NCBI GenBank assembly: GCA_041164825.1
Contig: JBEAOO010000185.1
Coordinates: 1-7,811, forward strand
DNA length: 7,811 bases
Direction of reading: 5' to 3'
Source: JBEAOO01 sp041164825
GTDB lineage: Bacteria > Pseudomonadota > Gammaproteobacteria > Burkholderiales > Burkholderiaceae_C
The notes under the pieces are model-generated. The model ran no database searches. It was not told the DNA's origin and saw only the letters and a list, made by a program, of their open reading frames with translations. The position numbers and the translations under genes were made by a program. Numbering within the stretch: position 1 is the stretch's first letter; the number at the start of each line of letters is the position of its first letter. This document shows positions 1-7,327 of this stretch, in pieces.

Positions 1-621
1 GGGCAAACGCCGCCGGTGAGCGACGCGGTGCGCATCGCGCCACTGGCGCCGGGGTGGGTGGCCGCACTCGCCTCGGTGCCGTGGGTGGGCACCCTGATCG
101 GCCAAGGCCTGCTCAGCCACAACGCGATGGTGTACCTGGCGCTGGCGCTGGTGCCGGCCGTGTGGTGGCTGCTGTTTCGCACCCGCTTTGGCCTGCGCCT
201 GCGCGCGGTGGGCGAGAACCCCGCCATGGTCGATGCGGCCGGTGTGTCGGTCACTCGGCTGCGCTATGCCGCGCTCACGCTCAACGGCCTGCTCTGCGGC
301 TTGGCGGGCAGCTATTTGGTGCTGGCGCAAAACGCATCGTTCGTGCCGCACATGACGGCGGGCCGCGGCTACATGGCACTGGCCGCGATGATTTTTGGCA
401 AGTGGCACCCTGTGAAGGCGCTGTGGGCCTGCCTGCTGTTTGGCTTTTTGGACGCGGTGGCCATTCGTCTGCAAGGCGTGGTGCTGCCAGGCTTTGGCCA
501 GGTGCCGGTGCAGGCCGTGCAAGCGCTGCCCTACCTGCTGACCGTGGTGCTGCTGGCCGGTTTCATCGGCAAAACCATGGCGCCCCAGGCGCTGGGCCAA
601 CCCTATTTGAAGGAGCGTTGA
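1..621 (+). CDS. Nucleoside-type ABC transporter permease, C-terminal part (5' truncated by window edge)
   Basis: The reading frame is open from base 1 (GQTPP, then a GTG at 16), so this is the last 206 residues of a longer protein. It looks like an inner-membrane permease of the branched-chain-amino-acid/ribose type (BPD_transp_2), closest in style to the NupQ/YufQ nucleoside permeases that work with a BmpA-like binding protein and a duplicated ATPase. Supporting motifs are RAVGENPAMVDAAGVSV near residues 69-85, the usual cytoplasmic coupling region, and GRGYMALAAMIFGKWHP near 121-137, very typical of nucleoside permeases. Hydrophobic segments lie near 43-60, 87-108, 120-132, 139-155 and 176-192. 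Its stop is 1 nt before cdd, and the AAGGAG at 610-615 inside its end serves cdd. The nucleoside substrate is inferred from these motifs and from the four nucleoside-catabolic genes downstream. The binding protein, ATPase and first permease would lie upstream, outside the window. Confidence 0.88.
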   Translation, partial: GQTPPVSDAVRIAPLAPGWVAALASVPWVGTLIGQGLLSHNAMVYLALALVPAVWWLLFRTRFGLRLRAVGENPAMVDAAGVSVTRLRYAALTLNGLLCGLAGSYLVLAQNASFVPHMTAGRGYMALAAMIFGKWHPVKALWACLLFGFLDAVAIRLQGVVLPGFGQVPVQAVQALPYLLTVVLLAGFIGKTMAPQALGQPYLKER

Positions 622-622
622 G

Positions 623-1078
623 ATGAACCACCCGCTCGCTGTGCTCGGGCCACTCGACGTGCTGGGCCTCGATGCCCACACGCTGCAAGCCCTGTGGCAA
701 GCCGCGCACGACGCGCGACTGCGCGCCTACGCGCCGTACTCGCGCTTTTTGGTGGGCGCGGCCCTGCTGGATGACCAAGGCCGCATCCACCCCGGCTGCA
801 ATGTCGAAAACGCCGCCTACCCGCAAGGCGTGTGCGCCGAAGGTGGTGCGCTCAGCGCCATGGTGCTGGCCGGCAGCACGCGGCTGCGCGCGGTGGTGGT
901 GATGGGCGAGGGCGAAGGCCTGGTGACGCCCTGCGGTGGCTGCCGCCAAAAGCTGCGCGAGTTTGTGGGCCCCGAGGTGCCGATCATGATGGCCGACCCG
1001 CGCGGTTGGCGCGCGCTGTTCACCATGGCGCAACTGCTGCCCGAGAGCTTCGGGCCCGACCACCTGAAGGGCGTGTGA
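623..1078 (+). CDS. cdd: Cytidine deaminase, small tetrameric zinc type
   Basis: This 151-residue cytoplasmic enzyme hydrolyses cytidine or deoxycytidine to uridine or deoxyuridine plus ammonia, feeding pyrimidine nucleosides to phosphorolysis. Length fits the short homotetrameric class. Visible motifs are YAPYSRFLVGAAL (36-48), NVENAAYPQG (60-69) for ribose contact through Asn60 and Glu62, CAE at 71-73 (zinc Cys71, proton-shuttle Glu73) and PCGGC at 103-107 (zinc Cys104 and Cys107). The C-terminal LLPESFGPDHL is also typical. The start is set by AAGGAG seven bases upstream and by the permease stop at 619-621. The odd point is CAEGG: most tetrameric enzymes have CAER, where the Arg contacts the zinc thiolates, and here that residue is Gly74. 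All three zinc cysteines remain, so I expect an active enzyme. Its TGA overlaps the next ATG. Confidence 0.94.
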   Translation: MNHPLAVLGPLDVLGLDAHTLQALWQAAHDARLRAYAPYSRFLVGAALLDDQGRIHPGCNVENAAYPQGVCAEGGALSAMVLAGSTRLRAVVVMGEGEGLVTPCGGCRQKLREFVGPEVPIMMADPRGWRALFTMAQLLPESFGPDHLKGV

Positions 1079-1905
1079 TGAGCGACACCTCCGCCGCGGT
1101 GCAAGCCGCCATCCAAGCCGTGCGCGCCGCAGCCCCGACCGCCGCACCGCGCATCGCCGTGGTGCTGGGTTCGGGCTGGGGCGGGCTCACCGCCCACGTG
1201 CAGGACCCGGTCCGCATCCCCTATCGCGATCTGCCCGGTTTCCCTCAGGCCACCGTGGCCGGCCACGCCGGTGAACTGTGGCTGGGCCGGCTGGGCGGCC
1301 ACGAGGTGGCAGTGATGAGCGGGCGCAAACACGCGTACGAGACCGGCGAGGTCGATGGCATGAAGGTGCCGCTGCGCGCGCTCAAGGCCTTGGGCTGCGA
1401 GGTGCTGGTGCAGACCAACGCGGCCGGCAGCCTGCGCCCCGATTGGGTGCCCGGCACGCTGATGCTGATCACCGACCACATCAACTTCTCACAGCGCTCG
1501 CCGCTGGTGGGCGAGGTGGGTTCGGAGCGTTTTGTGAGCTTGGTCGATGCCTACGATCCGGCGCTGCTGGGCCAGGCCCTGGCCGTGGCCCAACGCCGTG
1601 GCGTGACGCTGCGCGAGGGCGTGATGGCCTGGTTCCTCGGCCCGCAGTTCGAGACGCCGGCCGAGATCCGCATGTTCCAGCGACTGGGCGCTGATTCGGT
1701 CGGCATGAGCACCGTGCCCGAGACCATCATCGCGCGCCATGCGGGCCTGCGTGTGATGGCGATCTCGCTGCTGACCAACATGGCGGCCGGTTTGTCCGAC
1801 GAAGTGCTCAGCCACGCCCACACCCTGTCGCAGGCACAAGGCGCCAGCGACACTGCCAGCGGCCTGCTGGCCGACCTGATTGCTTCGATGGACCTGCCCG
1901 CATGA
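1078..1905 (+). CDS. punA: Purine nucleoside phosphorylase, trimeric PNP-II family (PunA/XapA-like)
   Basis: This 275-residue cytoplasmic enzyme cleaves purine (deoxy)nucleosides with phosphate to base plus (deoxy)ribose-1-phosphate. Length fits the trimeric family, not the hexameric DeoD family. Visible elements are the phosphate loop VLGSGWGGL (29-37, Ser32), GHAG (62-65, His63), GRKHAYETG (82-90, His85), TNAAGS (113-118), GPQFETPAE (188-196, Glu192), VGMSTVPE (208-215) and LLTNMAAGLS (231-240, Asn234). Glu192 and Asn234 match the purine-contact pair of the mammalian enzyme. The stretch NMAAGLSDEVLSHAHTL resembles E. coli XapA more than mammalian PNP, so xanthosine may be accepted besides inosine and guanosine, but that cannot be settled here. 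The ATG overlaps the cdd stop as TGATG and has AAGG at 1067-1070. Homology begins soon after it, so the in-frame extension upstream to 832 is not real. The gene symbol is a family-level choice. Confidence 0.93.
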   Translation: MSDTSAAVQAAIQAVRAAAPTAAPRIAVVLGSGWGGLTAHVQDPVRIPYRDLPGFPQATVAGHAGELWLGRLGGHEVAVMSGRKHAYETGEVDGMKVPLRALKALGCEVLVQTNAAGSLRPDWVPGTLMLITDHINFSQRSPLVGEVGSERFVSLVDAYDPALLGQALAVAQRRGVTLREGVMAWFLGPQFETPAEIRMFQRLGADSVGMSTVPETIIARHAGLRVMAISLLTNMAAGLSDEVLSHAHTLSQAQGASDTASGLLADLIASMDLPA

Positions 1906-2693
1906 GCACCCCCACTTCCGCCCGCACGCTGCAAGACAGCGCCCGCATCGCGCTCGCCTGCCTTGACCTCACCACCTTGGGCGACCACGACAGCGACACC
2001 GACGTGCTCGCCCTCTGCCAGCGCGCACAGAGTCCGCACGGCCCGGTGGCCGCCGTGTGTGTGTGGCCGGGTTTTGCCAGCCTCGCGCGCCAGCACCTGC
2101 CGGCCGGCATCGCGGTGGCGGCGGTCGCCAACTTCCCCGACGGCGGCACCGACCCCGAGGCCGCCGCGCGCGATGCCGCTGAGATCGTTGACGCCGGCGC
2201 GCAAGAGGTGGACGTGGTGCTGCCCTACGCTGCGCTCATGCGCGGTGACGAGGCCGTGGTGGCCGCGGTGTTGGCCGCCACGCGCAAGGCCTCGCAAGGC
2301 GTGCGCCTCAAAGTGATTCTGGAAACCGGCGAGCTGAAGACCGAGGCGCTGATCCGCCGTGCCGCGCACATCGCGCTCAGCGAGGGCGCCGATTTTCTGA
2401 AGACCAGCACCGGCAAGACACCCGTGGGCGCCACGCTCGACGCCGCGCGGCTGTTGCTGCAAGCCATTGCACACACGCCCGGTGCGGCCGGCCGCGTGGG
2501 CTTCAAACCCTCGGGCGGCATCCGCACCGTGGCCGAGGCCGAGGGCTACATCGCGCTCACTGAATCCATACTCGGCGGCGCCGCGCTGCACCCCAGCCGC
2601 CTGCGTTTTGGCGCCAGCAGCCTGCTCAACGACATCGCCGCCGTGCTGGCCGGCACCGCGCCGCCGCCGGTGGCCGCACCCGGCAGTTACTGA
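1902..2693 (+). CDS. deoC: Deoxyribose-phosphate aldolase (DERA, class I)
   Basis: This 263-residue cytoplasmic TIM-barrel enzyme cleaves 2-deoxyribose-5-phosphate to glyceraldehyde-3-phosphate and acetaldehyde, the last step of deoxynucleoside catabolism. Catalytic positions are all visible: Asp104 in EVDVVLPYAALMRGDE (102-117), Schiff-base Lys167 in DFLKTSTGK (164-172), and Lys202 in VGFKPSGGIRT (199-209), which lowers the Lys167 pKa. The final residue is Tyr263 (GSY), like the C-terminal SY of E. coli DeoC (259 residues), where the last tyrosine takes part in proton transfer. The N-terminal LDLTTLGDHD (21-30) is the family start region. The ATG overlaps the previous TGA as ATGA and has no good Shine-Dalgarno, which suggests translational coupling. 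Deoxyribose-1-phosphate made by the two phosphorylases must be isomerised first, and no mutase gene is in the window. Confidence 0.96.
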   Translation: MSTPTSARTLQDSARIALACLDLTTLGDHDSDTDVLALCQRAQSPHGPVAAVCVWPGFASLARQHLPAGIAVAAVANFPDGGTDPEAAARDAAEIVDAGAQEVDVVLPYAALMRGDEAVVAAVLAATRKASQGVRLKVILETGELKTEALIRRAAHIALSEGADFLKTSTGKTPVGATLDAARLLLQAIAHTPGAAGRVGFKPSGGIRTVAEAEGYIALTESILGGAALHPSRLRFGASSLLNDIAAVLAGTAPPPVAAPGSY

Positions 2694-2705
2694 GCCCAGC
2701 GCCCC

Positions 2706-4130
<1,425 letters not shown>

Positions 4131-4150
4131 GCGCCGGGCGCGGACGGCGC
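4131..4150 (+). terminator. Possible weak deoA terminator hairpin
   Basis: Directly after the deoA TGA, GCGCCG at 4131-4136 can pair with CGGCGC at 4145-4150 around an 8-nt loop. The stem is pure G-C but only 6 bp, and no T-run follows, so it is a poor intrinsic terminator. It could slow polymerase or act with Rho at this convergent junction. It overlaps the tandem repeat, whose structure may be the real reason for the pairing. Confidence 0.25.
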
Positions 4151-4194
4151 GCTGCAATCACACGCCGGGCGCTGATGGCGCGCTTCGATCACAC
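4133..4194. repeat. Two-unit 31-bp tandem direct repeat at the deoA/acetyltransferase junction
   Basis: Unit 1 is 4133-4163 and unit 2 is 4164-4194, with no spacer. Both begin GCCGGGCGC and end ATCACAC, and they match at 27 of 31 positions by hand comparison. The differences are substitutions at unit positions 10, 13, 22 and 24, with no indels. The array begins 2 nt after the deoA stop, and its right end covers the last 6 bp of the minus-strand acetyltransferase gene, so unit 2 supplies that gene's stop codon. It may be a slippage duplication in the intergenic spacer or a remnant of a longer repeat. No function is evident. Confidence 0.8.
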
Positions 4195-4677
4195 AGCCGG
4201 CCCGTCCGCCGGCCGCAGCAACTGCACCACCGCCAGGGCCTGCGGGCCCATCACGCCCTCGGCGATGCGCTCAAAACCCATCGACCGATAGAGCGCCAAG
4301 GCCGGTGCGTTGGCCGCTGTGGTCGTGACACTCACTGCCAGCCCTGGCGCGCGCTGCAAGGCTTCTTGCACCAACCCCCGCGCGATGCCGCGTCGCTGCT
4401 GCAGCGGGTCGACCACCAGCGTGGTGATGGCGATGCGCTGCGATGGCGCGGATTCATCTGGCCCCAAGGCCAGTGCCCCCAGCAGCGCCCCGGCCTCGTC
4501 CACCACGCCCAGAAAGAAGTCGCCGCTGGCTTGGATGTCAGCGATGCCGACGCTGAGCGGCGCAGCGCCCGCCCCCAACAGCAAGGCTTCTTGCGCATGG
4601 GCGCGTTGCAAGAGCTGATGCATCAGCGCCGCCGTGGCGGGGTCTTGGACGTGAAGCGCGGTGAGGTGCAGTGGCAT
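4189..4677 (-). CDS. GNAT-family N-acetyltransferase
   Basis: This 162-residue cytoplasmic protein would transfer an acetyl group from acetyl-CoA to an amine; the substrate cannot be read from sequence. The fold elements are in order: strand region FFLGVVDEAGALLGALAL (54-71), then motif A TTLVVDPLQQRRGIARGLV (85-103), with the acetyl-CoA pyrophosphate loop RRGIA at 95-99, then NAPALALYRSMGF (123-135) with the usual late Tyr130. I chose the ATG at 4677 because the GNAT fold starts at once and the length is normal. The frame stays open upstream to a TTG at 4785, but that extension runs through a terminator hairpin. No good Shine-Dalgarno is visible before the ATG, and a TTG at 4707 is a possible alternative. 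The gene is convergent with deoA and downstream of phoX in the same direction, separated from phoX by that terminator. Confidence 0.82.
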   Translation of the reverse strand: MPLHLTALHVQDPATAALMHQLLQRAHAQEALLLGAGAAPLSVGIADIQASGDFFLGVVDEAGALLGALALGPDESAPSQRIAITTLVVDPLQQRRGIARGLVQEALQRAPGLAVSVTTTAANAPALALYRSMGFERIAEGVMGPQALAVVQLLRPADGPAV

Positions 4678-4725
4678 CTGCGGATTGTCGGCGGGCTGCG
4701 GCGACAAGCAGACCCGCCATGACAA

Positions 4726-4745
4726 ACAGCCCCCGAAGGGGCCGT
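4726..4745 (-). terminator. Intrinsic terminator of phoX with UUCG loop
   Basis: Read on the minus strand, GCCCC-TTCG-GGGGC forms a perfect 5-bp G-C stem closed by a stable UUCG tetraloop. It extends by G-U, C-G and A-U pairs to 8 bp and is followed by TTGTC, a short and imperfect U-tract. On the plus strand the G-U pair becomes an A-C mismatch, so the structure favours minus-strand transcripts. It lies about 80 nt after the phoX stop and about 50 nt before the acetyltransferase start, so it should end phoX transcripts and separate the two genes. Confidence 0.68.
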
Positions 4746-4824
4746 TCAGATCACAGGTCCATGGTTGTGAGCAGCAGGCCCGCAAGCCGCCTCAGCGGTC
4801 TGCAGTCAGCCCATCCCAGGCCGC

Positions 4825-7035
4825 TCAACTGCCGATCACGCCGCCGTCGTTTTTGGTGATGACGATGGTGGCCGAGCGCGGGCGCACGCCGGCGCCGTAG
4901 CCGGTGTTGGCGGGCCACTGGCTCTGGTACTTGGCGGGGGCGGTCACATCGGCCATCTTGGTCAGCTCACCCGGGTGCTGGATGTTGACGAACATGGCGC
5001 GGCCATCTGGGGTTTCGGCCCAACCGGTGATCTCGGCACCGCGCGGGCCGACCAGGAAGCGCTTGAGCGTGGCGTCGGTGGGCGCCTTGCCCACCGGGGT
5101 GCGGATGGTCTTGGCGTCGCTGCCGCTGTAGCTGAAGGTCTTGACCTCACCGTCACCCACGCGGCCGGGCAGAGCGGCCAGCAGCATGCAGTTGGTCTGG
5201 TCGGTGTAGGCGCCGTCGTCGGTCTCGATCCAGCAGATGCCGGTGGCTGGGCTGAACACCAGGCCGTCGGGCGACGACAGGTCGTTGGCGTCGGTCAAGC
5301 GGGACACGTTGATCTGGCCGACATCCGCGTCGGCTTGGGCGCCGAACAGGTAGATGTCCCACTTGAACGCGGTCGCGGTGGGCTGCGCTTCGGCCAGGCG
5401 GATGATGTGGCCGTTGACGTTGCCCTTGTTGGTCTTGTCGCCCTTGGCGTCCTTGAACGTGTCGCTGTAGAAGCGCGGGTTGGCGGCGTCCACCGACATG
5501 TCGCCCGACAGTGCGCGGTTGCTGTTGTTGGTCAGCGTGAAGTAGACCTCGCCCGTCTTGGGGTTCACGCCGCCCCACTCCGGGCGGTCCATCTTGGTGG
5601 CGCCCACCGCGTCGGCGGCCAGGCGGGTGAAGATGGCGACGTCGGCGTCGGAGGTGAACTCGAAGTCGGGGTTGGCGGCGACGATCGGGTTGGCCATCGA
5701 CAACTCGATCCACGCGCCCGCACCATCGTCCTTGAACTTGGCCACATACAGCGTGCCACGGTCGAGGTACTTGTCGCCCACGGCGAAGCGGTCGGCGGCG
5801 TTGGCGTCGGCGGCGTCCCAGGTGGCGGCCGAGACGAACTTGTAGATGTACTCGCCGCGCGAGTCGTCACCCATGTAGGCGACGATGGGCTGGCCGGCCA
5901 CCGGCTTGGCGAAGGTCACGTTCTCGTGGCCGACGCGGCCCAGGGCCGAGCGCTTGCGCAGCGGGGCGTTCGGGTTGTAGGGATCGATCTCGACGATGAA
6001 ACCGAAGGTGTTCATCTCGTTGCGGTAGTCCTGCTTGGCGCTGGCGGCGACGGCACCGTTGTTCCAGCGTGCGTACACGTCTTGCGGGCCGGCGGTTTCC
6101 CAGCCGTGGCGGCTGGCGGCGCCCGCCGGGCGGCCATAACGCACCAGCGCGGTCACGGCCTTGTCCTTCTTGCCGCGGCGTTCGTCGTCCTTGGCATCGC
6201 GGAAGAAGTAGCCGAACCAGTTCTCTTCACCCGACACGTAGGTGCCCCAGGGGGTGGGGCCGGCGCCGCAGTTGTTGAGCGTGCCGCGGCTGCTGGTGCC
6301 GTCCGGGCTGTAGGCGGTGACGAGGTGGGCGCTGCCGCGCGCCGGGCCGTGGATCTGCACCGGCGTGTTGGGCGTGATGCGGCGGTTGAAGGCCGAGCCT
6401 TGGCGGTAGCGCCAGGCCTGGCCATCGGTCTGCACCTCGGTCACGCTCAGGCCGTGCACGGCCAGTTCCTTGTTCACTTCCGCGGCCGGGCGCGGCAGGC
6501 TGGCGGTGCCGCCGTTGGCGTGGATGAAGAAGGAGCTGAGCTTCTCGTCGGTGGTGGCTTCGTGGTTCATGGCGATCAGGCCACGCGAGTTGAAGCTGCG
6601 CGAGGGTTGGCCGGCCGCATCCAGGCCGAAGAAGGCCATGCCGTCGCCGTGGTCGCCGAGGCGAGCATCGAACTGCTCGTCGGTGCCGTCGTTCTTGAAT
6701 GCGGGCACACCGGCCAGCAGCGGGTCACCCAGCGCCACCAGCACGCGCGCGGTGTAGCCCTCGGGCACGCTCACCTGGTCGGCCAGCGATTTGGGCACGG
6801 CCTGGAAGCCGAGGCTGTTGACGGCCGCGCTGACGCCCTGGCTGCCGCCGGTGGTGGCGCAACCCGTCAGTGCGGCACCGCCCAAGCTGGCTGCGCCGCT
6901 GGCAGCCAAGCTGCGGCCCAGCAGGCTGCGGCGGCTCAGTCGGTGGTGCACCACGTGCTCGAACTCGGGGTTCGCGGTGGTGTTGGCGTGCTCGTTGTTG
7001 AAGACGGCGCTGGGTCGTTTGTTGGCGTGGCTCAT
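4825..7035 (-). CDS. phoX: PhoX-family alkaline phosphatase, Tat-exported probable lipoprotein
   Basis: This 736-residue protein belongs to the PhoX (DUF839) family, calcium- and iron-dependent phosphomonoesterases that release phosphate from organic esters outside the cytoplasm. Family features are GLIAMNHEATTDE (152-164), NNCGAGPTPWGTYVSGEEN (254-272) with the conserved metal-ligand Cys256 and Glu270/Glu271, GRVGHE (366-371), YMGDDSRGEYIYKF (387-400), DRPEWGGVNPKTGEVYFTL (483-501), SSPDGLVF (587-594) and WIETDDG (602-608). The C-terminus RPRSATIVITKNDGGVIG is also typical. The N-terminus has a long polar region, the twin-arginine motif SRRSLLG (34-40), a hydrophobic stretch and ALTGC (55-59), a lipobox, so it is probably folded in the cytoplasm, exported by Tat and lipid-anchored at Cys59. 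I chose the ATG at 7035 because it places the Tat signal normally and leaves the Pho-box-like site upstream. The frame is open to a GTG at 7185, but that part has no family resemblance. The RBS is poor. Its substrate in vivo is unknown; a phytase- or phosphodiesterase-like activity is not excluded. Confidence 0.94.
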   Translation of the reverse strand: MSHANKRPSAVFNNEHANTTANPEFEHVVHHRLSRRSLLGRSLAASGAASLGGAALTGCATTGGSQGVSAAVNSLGFQAVPKSLADQVSVPEGYTARVLVALGDPLLAGVPAFKNDGTDEQFDARLGDHGDGMAFFGLDAAGQPSRSFNSRGLIAMNHEATTDEKLSSFFIHANGGTASLPRPAAEVNKELAVHGLSVTEVQTDGQAWRYRQGSAFNRRITPNTPVQIHGPARGSAHLVTAYSPDGTSSRGTLNNCGAGPTPWGTYVSGEENWFGYFFRDAKDDERRGKKDKAVTALVRYGRPAGAASRHGWETAGPQDVYARWNNGAVAASAKQDYRNEMNTFGFIVEIDPYNPNAPLRKRSALGRVGHENVTFAKPVAGQPIVAYMGDDSRGEYIYKFVSAATWDAADANAADRFAVGDKYLDRGTLYVAKFKDDGAGAWIELSMANPIVAANPDFEFTSDADVAIFTRLAADAVGATKMDRPEWGGVNPKTGEVYFTLTNNSNRALSGDMSVDAANPRFYSDTFKDAKGDKTNKGNVNGHIIRLAEAQPTATAFKWDIYLFGAQADADVGQINVSRLTDANDLSSPDGLVFSPATGICWIETDDGAYTDQTNCMLLAALPGRVGDGEVKTFSYSGSDAKTIRTPVGKAPTDATLKRFLVGPRGAEITGWAETPDGRAMFVNIQHPGELTKMADVTAPAKYQSQWPANTGYGAGVRPRSATIVITKNDGGVIGS

Positions 7036-7113
7036 GGTCGTCGGAAGAGGCAAAGAGGTGGCTTGCCAACCAGGGCAAGCGCGGGATGGGGAACGGGCGG
7101 GATGGTCGTTGCC

Positions 7114-7135
7114 CCATGTGACGGACACGTGACAA
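7114..7135 (-). promoter_or_regulatory. Pho-box-like PhoB site upstream of phoX
   Basis: Read on the minus strand, two adjacent 11-bp units occur: TTGTCACGTGT (7135-7125) and CCGTCACATGG (7124-7114). They share GTCAC in exact 11-bp phase, which is the architecture of a Pho box (CTGTCAT-like heptamers, each followed by four bases). Usual PhoB sites are AT-rich after each heptamer, and here the second half is not. It ends about 78 nt before the phoX ATG, in the same direction. No convincing -10 follows; the nearest hexamer is GACCAT at 7107-7102. PhoB control of phoX genes is well established, which raises the prior. Confidence 0.5.
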
Positions 7136-7210
7136 ACCTTGCTCGCAGACATCCCATTCAGCCCAGGCCGGTCAGGGGAACTCACGGGGCCGCAGCCGCT
7201 GGGCTGACTC

Positions 7211-7216
7211 TACAAT
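7211..7216 (+). promoter_or_regulatory. Likely -10 element of the ribokinase promoter
   Basis: TACAAT matches the sigma-70 -10 consensus at five of six positions and stands out in a GC-rich region. It points toward the ribokinase gene and would start transcription near 7223, leaving a leader of about 105 nt. No TTGACA-like -35 is present at 16-18 bp upstream (7187-7194 is GC-rich) and there is no extended -10 TG, so the promoter is weak or needs an activator. The operator palindrome begins 10 bp downstream, which supports the assignment. Confidence 0.55.
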
Positions 7217-7226
7217 TTCGCCAGCG

Positions 7227-7238
7227 GCAAACGTTTGC
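7227..7238. promoter_or_regulatory. LacI/PurR-type operator palindrome at the ribokinase promoter
   Basis: GCAAACGTTTGC is a perfect 12-bp palindrome with the central CG pair and AAACGTTT core typical of operators bound by LacI/GalR-family regulators. The 16-bp version (7225-7240, CGGCAAACGTTTGCGT) differs from the symmetrical PurR-type site ACGCAAACGTTTGCGT only at its first two bases; RbsR sites share the AAACGTTT core. It lies just downstream of the TACAAT box, over the expected early transcribed region, so a bound repressor would block initiation or elongation. The regulator is not in the window; a ribose- or purine-responsive LacI-family protein is the best guess. Confidence 0.72.
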
Positions 7239-7274
7239 GTCCTGTGCTGCGGCGCCCACATGTGCGGGCTCGGC

Positions 7275-7286
7275 CGCACCGGTGCG
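7275..7286. repeat. 12-bp perfect palindrome in the ribokinase leader
   Basis: CGCACCGGTGCG at 7275-7286 is self-complementary and sits about 40 bp before the ribokinase ATG. Because the two arms are adjacent, it would make a poor RNA hairpin (no loop without opening the centre) but could be a dimeric protein site. An 8-bp palindrome, CACATGTG, lies just upstream at 7257-7264. In DNA this GC-rich, chance palindromes are common, so function is uncertain. The rest of the 7239-7327 leader shows only AGAAAG at 7316-7321 as a weak ribosome binding site. Confidence 0.4.
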
Positions 7287-7327
7287 AGGCTGAGCCATCG
7301 CCATTTCGTGACACCAGAAAGCCCGCC

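Noticed and set aside
832..1077. Upstream extension of the purine nucleoside phosphorylase
   Set aside because: It overlaps cdd in another frame; the ATG at 1078 has its own AAGG site and fits the family N-terminus.
4678..4785. N-terminal extension of the acetyltransferase to a TTG at 4785
   Set aside because: It runs through the UUCG terminator hairpin, has no GNAT resemblance and would need a rare start codon; the ATG at 4677 gives normal length.
7036..7185. N-terminal extension of PhoX to a GTG at 7185
   Set aside because: It would bury the Tat signal 80 residues inside the protein and place the Pho-box-like repeat inside the coding sequence.
4975..7293. 772-residue plus-strand open frame opposite phoX
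   Set aside because: Its Gly/Val/Ala/Arg-rich low-complexity product has no domain, and phoX on the other strand is well supported by family motifs.
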